Assembly: GCA_035285595.1 (NCBI GenBank)
Contig: JAYKGV010000003.1
Coordinates: 62,001-126,000 of the forward strand
Source: VGJW01 sp035285595
Lineage (GTDB): Bacteria > Cyanobacteriota > Sericytochromatia > S15B-MN24 > VGJW01
DNA: 64,000 nucleotides
Reading direction: 5' to 3'
The position numbers were made by a program, and so were the translations under genes. This document shows positions 40,234 to 49,607 of the stretch, piece by piece. Numbering within the stretch: the stretch's first letter is position 1; every line of letters starts with the position of its first letter. The notes below the pieces were generated by a model. That model was not told where the DNA came from. It searched no databases and saw only the letters and a list, made by a program, of their open reading frames with translations.

Positions 40234-43200
40234 ATGTCCGGCGTTTCCAATTCGTCGCTCAGCGGTGCCGCGTACCCTTCGCGTCCTCTGCCGGACGAGC
40301 GTTACGATCTGCCTGCCGTGGATGCGCCGCGGCGCCGCCCCGTGGATGAGGCAGGCCCGGTATATGGACGGGAGCCGGAGGGTCGTGGACTCTTCGGGCA
40401 CATCGCCGATGTATTTGTCGGCGGCGGCGAGGCTATCTGGGACATGGCCAAGGGTGTAGGCACGATGATTGCCCACCCGATCCAGACCCTGAAGGGCATC
40501 GGTTATGCCATCACGCATCCTGCCGCCTTGATCGGAGCTTTCGTGGATCCCTACACTTCCGCCATCAAGGAGGGGCGTCCGGGCAAGGCACTTGGGCGGG
40601 GCATCGTCGAGATCGGCTCCTTCTTCATCGGCGGCGGAGCAGCTTCGGGTGGGGCAAAGGGCGTCGGAGCCGCGACGAAGGGCGCGGCGACCACCACCAA
40701 CGCGGTGGTCAAGGGTGCGGCGGCTGCGGAGAAGACGGCGACGGTGGCCGGCAAGCTTTCTTACGGCGCGCGGCTCACCCGGGGGGTCGACAAGGTGCTT
40801 TCGAAGGCCAAGCTCCTGCAGGATGCCGCGGCTGCCGCCAAGGCATCCGGTGCTTCAGCCAACGCTGCGAAACTCAGCGCACAGGCAGTCAAGCTTACGG
40901 AGTATGCCGGTGTGCTGAAGAAGGCTGCCAAGGTGGCGGCTGCGGGCGACACGGCGGCGATTGCTGCGGCTCGAGCGAGTGTACAGGCCGGCATGAAGAC
41001 GGCGGGAATGTCGGCGGCCTTCAAGGCATCTTCGGCTTTGCAGGGAGCGAGCCAGGGTGCGTCGCGGCTGGCGGCCGGGGCGGCCAAGGTGGCCTCGGGT
41101 GCCGACAAGGCTGCCGATGCGGGGCGCCTGGCGGCTCATCTGGCCCAAAAGCCGGTCATGACCGGGGCGGCCAAGGCGGCCCTCAAGAACGCAGGTGTCG
41201 GCCAGGCGGCTGGAAGTGCGGGTCTGGCGGCCGCGCACCAAGCCTATTGGCAGGCTCGTGCGGCGGGCAAGACGGTGCCAGCGGCCAAGGCCGCTGCAGC
41301 GGCCAAGGCGGCCGATGTCCTCGGATTGGCCAAGGATGCCGCAGCCGTCCGCAAGGTGGTCGACAGCGCAAGGCTCGCCGGTGCGGCTGCCGATGCCTCC
41401 AAGTGGTTCACCCGGGCCAACTACGTGGAACGTCCCTTGGTCAATGGAGCCCGCTTCGTGGGTCGGGGCGTCGATCGAGGCATTGCGGGAACCGTCAAGG
41501 TCGGAACCTATGTCGGCAATGGAGTCTCCTCTGCAGCAGGCCGTGTCGGCAATGCCATCGGACGCATCGGCCAGATGACCCTCAAGGATCTGATTCTGGC
41601 TCCCGTTCGCTTGCCCGGCAAAGTCATCTCGTCCGCGGGTGAGGTGCTGCGTGGAGCAGCGGCTGCCCTTCGCGGTGCGAATCTTGGCCAGATTGTGACC
41701 GCACCGGTTCGTGCCATCGGTCGCGGATTGACGGCGGTAGGTGCGATGACCGTAGGCGAGTTGATCCAATCGGCCGTCAAGTTACCTGGAACCTTGGCCT
41801 CCGCAGCGCTGGCGACCCCTGCCTCCTTGTTCGTGCCTGCCCTGGGCGTGGCTGGTCTGGTCAATCGCGTGGGACAGGGCACGCTCGGCGAGGTCCGGCG
41901 GGACTATGACGACATTTATGTGGACCGGCCCGAGTCTGGCCAGGAAGCTGGCGACGGTGCTCCTCTGTCCGAAGATCGGGTCAAAGCGGTCGCGGAGCGG
42001 TACGGCTTGTTGCCGACCTCACGTAACGTCGAGGCCTTTGTGCGCGAGATTCGGAGCTACGAACAGGATTCCATCGGGCCGGACACCGGGACGCCGGAGC
42101 AGGTCCGCCAGCTGCAGACGGTGTTGCGGGCCTATGGTTACAACGTCGAGCCGTCGGGGACCTTTGATGACGCCACGGCAGAGTCGGTCATCGATTTCAA
42201 GCAGCGCCATGGCATCACCCAGTCCTATCGTCTCGCCGATGGCAAGCCAGCCGTGAACGAGTACGTCGATGATCGGACGGCGGCTTTGCTGGTCGAGGCC
42301 ATGAAGGCAGGAGAGCGAGCTGGCCAGCCGGTGAAAGTCAAGGCCGACCCTATTCTCGAAGAGCCGGCCATCGTGGATCCGGGCGATGAACCTGCAGCCA
42401 CGGACAAGCCTGCGCCTGCGGATGCACCTGCAGCCACGGACAAGCCTGCGCCTGCGGATGCACCTGCAGCCACGGACAAGCCTGCGCCTGCCGATGCACC
42501 TGCAGCCACGGACAAGCCTGCGCCTGCCGATGCGCCTGCGGCCACGGACAAGCCTGCGCCTGCCGATGCACCTGCAGCCACGGACAAGCCTGGTGACTCC
42601 ACGGCCGCTGCCGTCCCCACCTATGCCGTCTCTTCTCAGGATCGGCAGGCGGGTCTTTCTGGAATCGCCCAGCGTTATCTGGGGAGCGCCTCAAGGTGGC
42701 GTGAAATCTACGATCTCAACAAGGATGTCATCGGTGCCAACGCCAACATGATTCACGTGGGACAGACCTTGAAGATGCCCGCTGATGCCAAGGGGCTTCC
42801 CGGACAGATGGTTCAGCCCCCTGCGGCTGTAGGTGCAGGGGCTCCTGCCAAGCCCGCACCCTCTGCGGCCGCAGTGGCTCCCGCCAAGCCCTCACCTACT
42901 GTGGCATCGCCCGCACCCTCAGCCCAGCCCGCCTCCAGCGGACCAACTTCGCAGCCAGCGACCGGAGTCTCTTCTGCGCCGTCGGCAGCTGCCTCACCGT
43001 CGACCGCGTTGTCTCAGGAACAGGTGGCCCAGTACGCCAAGCAGTATGGGCTCGCGGCGGAAAGGGCCAATGTGGAGGCGTTCATCAACGAAGTCGCCTC
43101 CTATCCCAATGGTGCGGTCGGGCCTGATGCCGGCGACGCTGAAACCGTACGCAGTTTGCAACTCGTGCTGGGCAAGCTTGGCTTCAAGCTGGAGGCCAGT

Positions 43201-43362
43201 GGCAAGTTCGATGATGCGACCGCGGAAGCCGTCATTGCCTTCAAGCAGAAGGAAGGTTTGCGTCAGTCCTATCGACTCGCGTCGGGAGACTACGCCATCA
43301 ACGAGTACGTGGATGAGGCCACGGCATCTCGTATGGCCGAGCTTCTGGCCGCAGCGAAGTAG
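40234..43362 (+). CDS. Large Ala-rich LysM/peptidoglycan-binding protein, toxin-like N-terminal region
   Basis: A 1042-residue protein with AGGAGG before the ATG and no signal peptide. Residues 50-140 (ADVFVGGGEAIWDMAKGVG, then HPIQTLKGIGYAITHP) resemble the pre-toxin region of polymorphic toxins and phage-like injection cargo. Residues 140-560 are Ala/Lys/Gly-rich helices. A first module of about 115 residues (VKAVAERYGLL to the FDDATAESVIDFKQRHG peptidoglycan-binding motif) is duplicated at the C-terminus (AKQYGLA, FDDATAEAVIAFKQKEG). Between them are a 12-residue Pro/Ala/Asp repeat (five copies of PAPADAPAATDK) and one LysM domain (IAQRYLGSASRWREIYDLNK). It should bind peptidoglycan, but how it would leave the cell is unclear. 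Function unknown. Confidence 0.7.
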   Translation: MSGVSNSSLSGAAYPSRPLPDERYDLPAVDAPRRRPVDEAGPVYGREPEGRGLFGHIADVFVGGGEAIWDMAKGVGTMIAHPIQTLKGIGYAITHPAALIGAFVDPYTSAIKEGRPGKALGRGIVEIGSFFIGGGAASGGAKGVGAATKGAATTTNAVVKGAAAAEKTATVAGKLSYGARLTRGVDKVLSKAKLLQDAAAAAKASGASANAAKLSAQAVKLTEYAGVLKKAAKVAAAGDTAAIAAARASVQAGMKTAGMSAAFKASSALQGASQGASRLAAGAAKVASGADKAADAGRLAAHLAQKPVMTGAAKAALKNAGVGQAAGSAGLAAAHQAYWQARAAGKTVPAAKAAAAAKAADVLGLAKDAAAVRKVVDSARLAGAAADASKWFTRANYVERPLVNGARFVGRGVDRGIAGTVKVGTYVGNGVSSAAGRVGNAIGRIGQMTLKDLILAPVRLPGKVISSAGEVLRGAAAALRGANLGQIVTAPVRAIGRGLTAVGAMTVGELIQSAVKLPGTLASAALATPASLFVPALGVAGLVNRVGQGTLGEVRRDYDDIYVDRPESGQEAGDGAPLSEDRVKAVAERYGLLPTSRNVEAFVREIRSYEQDSIGPDTGTPEQVRQLQTVLRAYGYNVEPSGTFDDATAESVIDFKQRHGITQSYRLADGKPAVNEYVDDRTAALLVEAMKAGERAGQPVKVKADPILEEPAIVDPGDEPAATDKPAPADAPAATDKPAPADAPAATDKPAPADAPAATDKPAPADAPAATDKPAPADAPAATDKPGDSTAAAVPTYAVSSQDRQAGLSGIAQRYLGSASRWREIYDLNKDVIGANANMIHVGQTLKMPADAKGLPGQMVQPPAAVGAGAPAKPAPSAAAVAPAKPSPTVASPAPSAQPASSGPTSQPATGVSSAPSAAASPSTALSQEQVAQYAKQYGLAAERANVEAFINEVASYPNGAVGPDAGDAETVRSLQLVLGKLGFKLEASGKFDDATAEAVIAFKQKEGLRQSYRLASGDYAINEYVDEATASRMAELLAAAK
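42394..42591 (+). repeat. 36-base minisatellite inside the LysM gene
   Basis: Five and a half near-identical 36-base units beginning GCAGCCACGGACAAGCCT, encoding the 12-residue Pro/Ala/Asp linker repeat. Units differ only by a few synonymous changes, so the copy number probably expands and contracts. It sits in a flexible linker, and changes would only alter spacer length. Confidence 0.9.
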
Positions 43363-43376
43363 CCCATTCCGGTTCG

Positions 43377-43408
43377 CGAAGCGGGTCCCTGGTCAGGGGT
43401 CCGCTTCG
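43377..43408 (+). terminator. Hairpin after the LysM gene
   Basis: CGAAGCGG (43377-43384) pairs with CCGCTTCG (43401-43408), with inner CCCT/AGGG able to extend it. It follows the LysM stop by 15 bases. No long U-run follows, so the terminator is of moderate quality. Confidence 0.5.
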
Positions 43409-43479
43409 TGTGCTTGGGGCGTGGGTAGAGCGGGTGGGCGTGGTAGCATGACCTCTTGCGTTGTGGTGGGGAGGCCGTT

Positions 43480-46137
43480 ATGGAACAACTCGTGACCGGG
43501 ATGGCCAAGGCCTATGAACCGGAAGCCGTGGAGCCCGGATGGGTAAGTCGTTGGGATGAACTGGCTGCCTTCGCCAGTCCTGAGTTGCCGACGTCAGAGA
43601 CGTGGACTGCGCCTTGTCCCCCGCCCAATGTCACCGGTGCATTGCACATGGGACACGCGGTCAATGGCACCTTGCAGGACGTTCTGGCTCGCACCATGAG
43701 GATGCGGGGCTTGGCTGTCCGTTGGCAGCCGGGCACGGATCATGCAGGCATTTCCACTCAGATGGTCGTCGAACGCAAGCTCCATCGAGAGGAAGGAAAG
43801 ACCCGCCACGACCTTGGCCGGGCCGCATTCCTCGAGCGGGTCTGGGCCTGGAAGGAGGACTCCGGCAACCAGATTCTCAATCAGTACCGTCGCATGGGAG
43901 CGTCGCTAGATTACGATCGTTGGCGTTTCACGATGGACCCGGAATATAGCGTCGCAGTCAGGACGGCCTTCGTCCGGCTCTTCGAGAAGGGGCTCATTTC
44001 CCGCGGCAAGCGGATGATCAATTGGTGCCCCCGCTGCCTGACCAGCCTCTCCGACCTGGAGGTCAAGCATGAGGAGAGGGAAGGACGCCTTTATCGTGTC
44101 CGTTATCCCGCCGAGGAGGGCGAGGGGGGCATCGAGATCGCCACGGTCCGGCCCGAAACCATTCTCGCCGATGCGGCCGTGGCGGTGCATCCCGAGGACC
44201 CGCGCTACCGGCATCTCATCGGACGCAAGGTTCGTGTGCCGCTGGCCGGACGAAGTGTTCCCGTGATTGCCGATGATTACGTTGATCCCGAGTTCGGGAC
44301 GGGCGGGCTCAAGGTCACTCCGGCCCACGATCCCAATGACTGGGAGATAGGCCAGCGTCATGAGCTCGAGGTTCTGGACCTGCTGACACCCGAGGGCCGC
44401 GTGGCCGAATGGCCGGGCGCCCCGTGGGCGGGTCTTGAACGTTTCGAGGCTCGGGCCCGTTTCGTGGAGGCTCTCGAGCAGGAGGGCCTGCTGGTGGCTG
44501 CCGAAGACTATACCCATCAGGTGGGGACCTGCGAGCGTTGCGCCACGGTTATCGAGCCTCGGCTTTCGGAACAGTGGTGGGTCCGGATGGCCGAACTGGC
44601 TGGTCCCGCCATCGCGGCTGCAGAGTCGGGGGAGCTGCGCTTTCATCCCGAGAGATGGCGGGATGTCTATCTGGACTGGCTTCGCAACGTGCGTGACTGG
44701 TGTGTGTCCCGGCAGTTGTGGTGGGGGCACCGTATTCCAGTCTTTACGTGTTCAGCGGGTCACGTGCATGCGTCGGTGGAGGATTTGACGTCGTGTCCCA
44801 CTTGCGGTTCAGCCGTGGAGCAAGACCCGGATGTTCTCGACACCTGGTTCTCGAGTGCCCTGTGGCCATTTGCCACCCAAGGCTGGCCTCTCAAGACCTT
44901 GGATTTGCAGCATTACTTCCCGGCACAAGTCCTTTCTACGGCACGCGATATCATGGCCCTCTGGGTCGCGCGGATGGTCTTCATGTCACTCGAGCTGACG
45001 GGGATCCTGCCGTTCCGTGATGTCGTCATCCACGCGACCATCCTGACCCGGGACGGCAAGCGGATGAGCAAGTCCAAGGGCACGGGTGTCGACCCGCTCG
45101 AGATGATGGAACGCTACGGTACGGACGCCTGCCGCTGGTGGATGGCGGGAGCCGGGACGGCCGCCCAAGACGTCAACTTCATGCCCGAAAAGCTGGAATC
45201 GGCCCGTAACTTCTGCAACAAGATCTGGAATGCGTCCCGTTTCTCGATCATGTCGCTTCCCGAGGGCGAAGAGACGTGGCGACGTTTGGCCGACTTGCCC
45301 CCCTCAGTGGACGTGATGGACCGCTGGATCCTTTCCTGCCTGTCGCGAACCATCCAGCAGGTGGATCGGGCCCTGGAGGGCTACCAGTTACATCTGGCCA
45401 CCGAGGCATTGCAGGTCTTCGCGTGGTCCGAATTCTGCGATTGGTGGCTGGAGGCTGCAAAACCCCGGCTGCGCGAGGGCGATTCGGGCGCGCAGGTCAC
45501 CTTGTGGCGCGTGCTGAGCGATCTGCTCGGTCTGCTGCATCCATTCGTGCCGTTCCTGACCGAGGAGGTTCACGCACACTTGGTCCATGCGGGCCTTGCG
45601 GCACCCGTCGATACCTTGTTACGGACCACATGGCCTGTCGCAGGCCTGAGGGATTCAGATGCAGAGGAAGCTGTCGGAAGGATGATTGAGGTGGTACGGT
45701 CGGTCAGGACGCTGCGTCAGGATCTGGAAATCCCCCCGGCGAAAAAGGCAGAGCGCCTTATCCTGGAGGGCCCCGCTCAGGAGACCGACACGCTGGCGCC
45801 TCTTGCGGTCGTCGTGGGATTCCTCGCGCGGGTCGACACCATCGAGTTGCAGGACGCGCCCTACTCGGGCAAGGGCAGTGCATCTGTCGTGGTGCGTGGT
45901 CTGACGGCTCACCTCCCTTTGGAGGGTTTGCTTGACCTCGATCGCGAGCGCTATCGCCTGGCGCAGGCCCTTGAGGGCTGCAAGAGCGAGGCGGCTCGGC
46001 TTGCCGGTCAGTTGGCCAACGAGGCGTTTGTTTCCAAGGCGCCTGCTGCAGTGGTCGACAAGCTGAGGACGCGCTCCCGGGAGGTTGCCGACCAGGAGCT
46101 GGCCTTGCAGCGTCGTTTGGCCATGCTCGAGGCCTGA
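43480..46137 (+). CDS. valS: Valyl-tRNA synthetase
   Basis: An 885-residue class I synthetase of normal length, with GGGAGG before the ATG. HIGH-type motif is PPNVTGALHMGHAVNG, the CP1 editing domain is intact (residues 180-350), and the KMSKS loop is DGKRMSKSKGTGVDP. The C-terminal 65 residues form the usual coiled coil (ALEGCKSEAARLAGQLANEA). It charges tRNA-Val and edits Thr. The next gene starts four bases after the stop, an unusual near-fusion of a synthetase with an exported muramidase. Confidence 0.98.
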   Translation: MEQLVTGMAKAYEPEAVEPGWVSRWDELAAFASPELPTSETWTAPCPPPNVTGALHMGHAVNGTLQDVLARTMRMRGLAVRWQPGTDHAGISTQMVVERKLHREEGKTRHDLGRAAFLERVWAWKEDSGNQILNQYRRMGASLDYDRWRFTMDPEYSVAVRTAFVRLFEKGLISRGKRMINWCPRCLTSLSDLEVKHEEREGRLYRVRYPAEEGEGGIEIATVRPETILADAAVAVHPEDPRYRHLIGRKVRVPLAGRSVPVIADDYVDPEFGTGGLKVTPAHDPNDWEIGQRHELEVLDLLTPEGRVAEWPGAPWAGLERFEARARFVEALEQEGLLVAAEDYTHQVGTCERCATVIEPRLSEQWWVRMAELAGPAIAAAESGELRFHPERWRDVYLDWLRNVRDWCVSRQLWWGHRIPVFTCSAGHVHASVEDLTSCPTCGSAVEQDPDVLDTWFSSALWPFATQGWPLKTLDLQHYFPAQVLSTARDIMALWVARMVFMSLELTGILPFRDVVIHATILTRDGKRMSKSKGTGVDPLEMMERYGTDACRWWMAGAGTAAQDVNFMPEKLESARNFCNKIWNASRFSIMSLPEGEETWRRLADLPPSVDVMDRWILSCLSRTIQQVDRALEGYQLHLATEALQVFAWSEFCDWWLEAAKPRLREGDSGAQVTLWRVLSDLLGLLHPFVPFLTEEVHAHLVHAGLAAPVDTLLRTTWPVAGLRDSDAEEAVGRMIEVVRSVRTLRQDLEIPPAKKAERLILEGPAQETDTLAPLAVVVGFLARVDTIELQDAPYSGKGSASVVVRGLTAHLPLEGLLDLDRERYRLAQALEGCKSEAARLAGQLANEAFVSKAPAAVVDKLRTRSREVADQELALQRRLAMLEA

Positions 46138-46141
46138 GGTC

Positions 46142-47458
46142 GTGCGGGCTGCGTGGGCCTTCTTCCCGAACTTGGCGTGGAAATCCCTCGGCCGTGCCGC
46201 GTCCTGTGTGCTCCTGTGCGCGGCGGGGGCGTCTACCGTGGCCGCATTGCCCATTCCGGCCGGTCGCGTGCAGACGGGCGCCGAGCGGGTGCTCTCCGGG
46301 GAGTGGCGGACCGGTCGGATTCGGAAGGTGGCTCTGTTGACTCACGCAGCGGCCGTCAGCGACACGGGCGAAAGAGATGTTCTGGCCTTGGTCCGGCGCG
46401 GGCCGTGGCATGTCGAGAGGCTCTTCACGCCCGAACATGGTCTCGATGCGGCCTTGCAGGGACAGATTCGAGATGGTGCGGTGACACTTGCGACCGCCGA
46501 GGGAACCCGATCCTTGGGAGTGCGAAGCCTTTATGGGACAAGGCTCAAGCCCAGGGCTGAGGATTTGGCAGGTCTCGATGCGGTGGTCGTAGATCTGCAG
46601 GATGTCGGTGCGCGGTTCTATACCTACGGCGCCACCTTGCGCAGGGTGATGGAAGTTTGCCGGGAGCGTGGGGTGAAGGTGGTGGTTCTGGATCGCCCCA
46701 ATCCTCTGGGTGGCGAGGTTGTCGAGGGGGGGATCCTGGATCCCCGGTTTCTGTCCTTTACGGGCCCAGCTGAGGTCGCCGTGAGACACGGGCTCACGCT
46801 GGGTGAGCTCGCCCGCTGGTTCAACGACGAGATTGGCGGACAGTTGGAAGTGGTGCCTGTCGCAGGGCTGACCCGTCGCGACCTGTGGTCTGACCTTGGT
46901 CGGCCTTGGACCCCGCCCAGTCCGGCCATGACCTCGTTCGAGTCTGCTTTGTGCTATCCGGGGGCTTGTTTCTTTGAGGCGACAAGACTGGATGTTCGGG
47001 TGGGCGACCGTCCCTTCACCGTCTGGGGAGCCCCTTGGCTGGATGCGGCAGGCTTGGTCTCGTCCCTGCAATCCCTTGCGTTGCCTGGTGTCGAGATCCG
47101 GCTTGCCACGCTGCCGCCGGGAACCATGCGGACGAAGGACCTCTGGGAACCGGTGTCAGGTCCAAGAGGTCTTGAACGTGTCCCATCGGTTGAGCCGTTC
47201 CAGGCCGTGGTGCTCGACGTGAGGGATCCGCGTGCGTTTCGCCCCGTGACCTTGGCGGTTCATGCCTTGGCCTGGCTGCAGGCGCATCACGCCGGCCCTC
47301 TTGGCCTCGAATCCAGAGGCTTTGATCGTATGGCTGGGACGGATATCCTGCGTCTGGGCCTGCTCGAGGGCCGTTCACCGACTGACTTGCTCGGGATCTG
47401 GTCAACGGAGCCACCCGATCATCTCCAGCGCTGGCGCAGGGCCCGGCTGTACCGCTGA
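46142..47458 (+). CDS. namZ: Exo-beta-N-acetylmuramidase NamZ (DUF1343)
   Basis: A 438-residue protein starting at GTG 46142, four bases after valS. The first 36 residues are a signal peptide (LAWKSLGRAASCVLLCAAGA). All DUF1343 signatures follow: LFTPEHGLDAALQG, SLYGTRLKP, VVVDLQDVGARFYTYGATL, VLDRPNPLGGEVVEGGILD, HGLTLGELARWFNDE, and YPGACFFEATRLD with PFTVWGAPWLDA. NamZ removes MurNAc from the non-reducing ends of peptidoglycan fragments, in the periplasm or outside. It is coupled to the next barrel-like gene by TGATG. Confidence 0.9.
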   Translation: MRAAWAFFPNLAWKSLGRAASCVLLCAAGASTVAALPIPAGRVQTGAERVLSGEWRTGRIRKVALLTHAAAVSDTGERDVLALVRRGPWHVERLFTPEHGLDAALQGQIRDGAVTLATAEGTRSLGVRSLYGTRLKPRAEDLAGLDAVVVDLQDVGARFYTYGATLRRVMEVCRERGVKVVVLDRPNPLGGEVVEGGILDPRFLSFTGPAEVAVRHGLTLGELARWFNDEIGGQLEVVPVAGLTRRDLWSDLGRPWTPPSPAMTSFESALCYPGACFFEATRLDVRVGDRPFTVWGAPWLDAAGLVSSLQSLALPGVEIRLATLPPGTMRTKDLWEPVSGPRGLERVPSVEPFQAVVLDVRDPRAFRPVTLAVHALAWLQAHHAGPLGLESRGFDRMAGTDILRLGLLEGRSPTDLLGIWSTEPPDHLQRWRRARLYR

Positions 47459-48414
47459 TGGCCTTCGACCTCTTGCCCGCAGCCCGCCTCGACATGGGCT
47501 ATCTCTCCCTTCCGCCCTCGCCTGGCACGGCGTCCCAAGTTCCTGAAGTCCTTGTGCCTGCGATGCGTGCTGGCCTGGGAGTCCGTCTTCTTCCGGGAGT
47601 CGGTGGCCGGGTCATGCTGGGGGTGCTTCCTGCGGAGGGGGCCAGACAAGGGATCGGCTTGCGAGAAGCCTCGCTCGATTGGGAGCCGGGGGCGAATTGG
47701 CAGTTCTCAGGTGGACAGATCAGGTTGCCTTGGCAGGAACAAGAGGATCTGACTTCCTTCGGACAATGGTTTCCGGGCGGATTGATGGCTTCCTCCGGAC
47801 TTCTCGAGCCTTCGGGGCTGGGAGTGAAGGTCGGTTGGGGCTGGGATCGTGAGGCGGGGACCACCGCAGGCCTCGAGGTCGCCGCCGTGGCTTCCGAAGG
47901 TTGGCTGGGGGGCACGGGATCGCGTGAAGGCCCTCTCCTCCCCGGATGGTGGGGCCGTGGGCCCGCGGTTCACGGTCGGCTGCGGGGACGGGCGCCATGG
48001 GCAGGCACGTGGGCCTTGGGCGCACGCTACAACCTAGCGGACGATCAGCAAGCCATGGCAATGGGCCAAGGTGTTGTCGGACCTTGGTCCTGGCACGTTT
48101 CGGCGGGTGCTTCCACCTCGGCCTCCCTAAGCTCCCAGATGGTGGCCCAGACCGAGTGGCGCTGGTGGTGGACGGGGGATGCTTCTCCCCAGGCCACCGG
48201 ATCATGGCTGGTGCTTGCGGCCCGAGGTCTTCGGGACGGGGAGATGACCGGGCAAGCCACCCCGTCCTTCGAGATTGGCTTGGGTATCGGAACGGCCCCG
48301 GACGATCACGTCCATGCCATGACGGGTCTTTCGTGGCGCCGGCGTCCTGACAGCGAGGAGAGCGAACTCTGGTGGCGCAGTACCCTCACTTGGCGCCTGC
48401 GCGAGGACGACTAG
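47458..48414 (+). CDS. Beta-strand-rich protein of unknown function
   Basis: A 318-residue protein whose ATG overlaps the NamZ stop (TGATG). It alternates strands rich in Gly, Trp and aromatic residues (GGQIRLPWQEQEDLTSFGQW; ELWWRSTLTWRLRED), which looks like an outer-membrane barrel. No N-terminal signal is found at the present start and the C-terminus does not end in an aromatic residue, so the cell location is uncertain. Coupling to NamZ suggests a role in muropeptide handling. Confidence 0.5.
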   Translation: MAFDLLPAARLDMGYLSLPPSPGTASQVPEVLVPAMRAGLGVRLLPGVGGRVMLGVLPAEGARQGIGLREASLDWEPGANWQFSGGQIRLPWQEQEDLTSFGQWFPGGLMASSGLLEPSGLGVKVGWGWDREAGTTAGLEVAAVASEGWLGGTGSREGPLLPGWWGRGPAVHGRLRGRAPWAGTWALGARYNLADDQQAMAMGQGVVGPWSWHVSAGASTSASLSSQMVAQTEWRWWWTGDASPQATGSWLVLAARGLRDGEMTGQATPSFEIGLGIGTAPDDHVHAMTGLSWRRRPDSEESELWWRSTLTWRLREDD

Positions 48415-48420
48415 CAGCTT

Positions 48421-48690
48421 CTACAAGCCTGTGGTGAGCAAGCGCCGCAGGATCTGATAGATGACTTGGTAGGCGGCCATGGCCACGAGGGGCGAGATGT
48501 CGATGGGGCCCATGCCAGGCACAAGACGACGAAAAGGAGCGAGGGCAGGCTCCACGACCCGACTGACACCCATGACGACCGGGTGGTGGCGGTCGATGCC
48601 GGGGATCCAGCTCAGGATCACCCACGCGAGGAGCAGCAAGCTCCAGACATTGTAGACAAGATCGAGGACATCGACGAGCGCGATAGTCAT
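48421..48690 (-). CDS. yggT: YggT/YlmG family membrane protein
   Basis: An 89-residue protein with two transmembrane helices (VYNVWSLLLLAWVILSWIP; PLVAMAAYQVIYQIL), the normal size for YlmG proteins. These lie next to sepF in Cyanobacteria, Firmicutes and plastid-bearing algae and are tied to division or envelope processes. The ATG overlaps the proC stop (ATGA). Confidence 0.9.
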   Translation of the reverse strand: MTIALVDVLDLVYNVWSLLLLAWVILSWIPGIDRHHPVVMGVSRVVEPALAPFRRLVPGMGPIDISPLVAMAAYQVIYQILRRLLTTGL

Positions 48691-49511
48691 CGGACGGCCT
48701 CCTGGCCAAGCGTGCGGGAACGGGCGGTGGCGGCATGGACCGCAAGGCAAAAAGTGGCACGAATGGCGGCTTCTTCCAGCACCTGAAGACCAGCAGCCGT
48801 GGTACCCGCCGGGGTGACTACCTGATCCTTCAATTCTGCCGGATGCATGCCTGAGTCCTTCACCAGCAGGGCGGCACCTGCCACGGTCTGGCATACCAGT
48901 TCCCTACTGATCCGACGGGGGAGGCCCTGCTGGACGCCCGCCTCGATCAGGGCCTCGATGATCAACGTGACGTACGCCGGGCCGCTGCCGGAGAGGCCTG
49001 TGACGGCGTCAAAGTAGCTTTCGGGCAGGTCTACGGTTTCACCTACGCTGGCAAAAATGGCCCGAGCTGCATCCTGGACTTCGGGAGGTGTCTGTGCATT
49101 CCAAGCGAGAGAGGTGATGCCTTGGCCGATGGTTGCGCAGGTATTGGGCATGGCCCGTACCAACGGGGGGCAACCGTCAGCAAAGTAGGACGCCAGCTGG
49201 TCGAGACGCGCCCCCGCCACGATCGACAGGCCAGGCAGCGAAGCCGGCCACTCCGGTGCCAGCTGGGCAAGCACCGCTGCGAGTTGAGCTGGCTTGACGG
49301 CCAAAAGGACTGCACGTGCGCGCAGGCATTCCCGATTGTCGAGGGTCGTGGCAACCCCGTAGGTTTCACGCAAGTGTGCGAGACGGCTGGGCAGCGGGTC
49401 CGATACCAGGAGTTTTTGAGGGGCATGCACGCCCCGGCCGATCAGGCCCTTTACCAAGGCTTCCGCCATGGTGCCACCGCCCACGAAGGCGAGTTGCCAC
49501 GGAGCCGTCAT
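48687..49511 (-). CDS. proC: Pyrroline-5-carboxylate reductase
   Basis: A 274-residue enzyme for the last step of proline synthesis. The NAD(P)-binding motif is LAFVGGGTMAEALVKGL. The family signature near the C-terminus (DQVVTPAGTTAAGLQVLEEA) is intact. The ATG at 49511 has AGGAGA before it. It belongs to the yggS-sepF-proC-yggT cluster, and its stop overlaps yggT. Confidence 0.97.
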   Translation of the reverse strand: MTAPWQLAFVGGGTMAEALVKGLIGRGVHAPQKLLVSDPLPSRLAHLRETYGVATTLDNRECLRARAVLLAVKPAQLAAVLAQLAPEWPASLPGLSIVAGARLDQLASYFADGCPPLVRAMPNTCATIGQGITSLAWNAQTPPEVQDAARAIFASVGETVDLPESYFDAVTGLSGSGPAYVTLIIEALIEAGVQQGLPRRISRELVCQTVAGAALLVKDSGMHPAELKDQVVTPAGTTAAGLQVLEEAAIRATFCLAVHAATARSRTLGQEAVR

Positions 49512-49607
49512 GGTTCTCCTCTCGTCACAGGGATCAGCATACACCACGGCCGGCCCGTCCTTCTCCTCGTCGGAGAAGAGGGCCGGCCGTGCAAGGCAAG
49601 GCCGTTG

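Noticed and set aside
40855..41769. 304-codon minus-strand frame inside the LysM gene
   Set aside because: Arises from Ala/Gly-rich codons on the other strand; no ribosome site or motif.
42394..42591. CRISPR-like array
   Set aside because: The 36-base units are directly adjacent with no spacers and encode an in-frame 12-residue peptide repeat.
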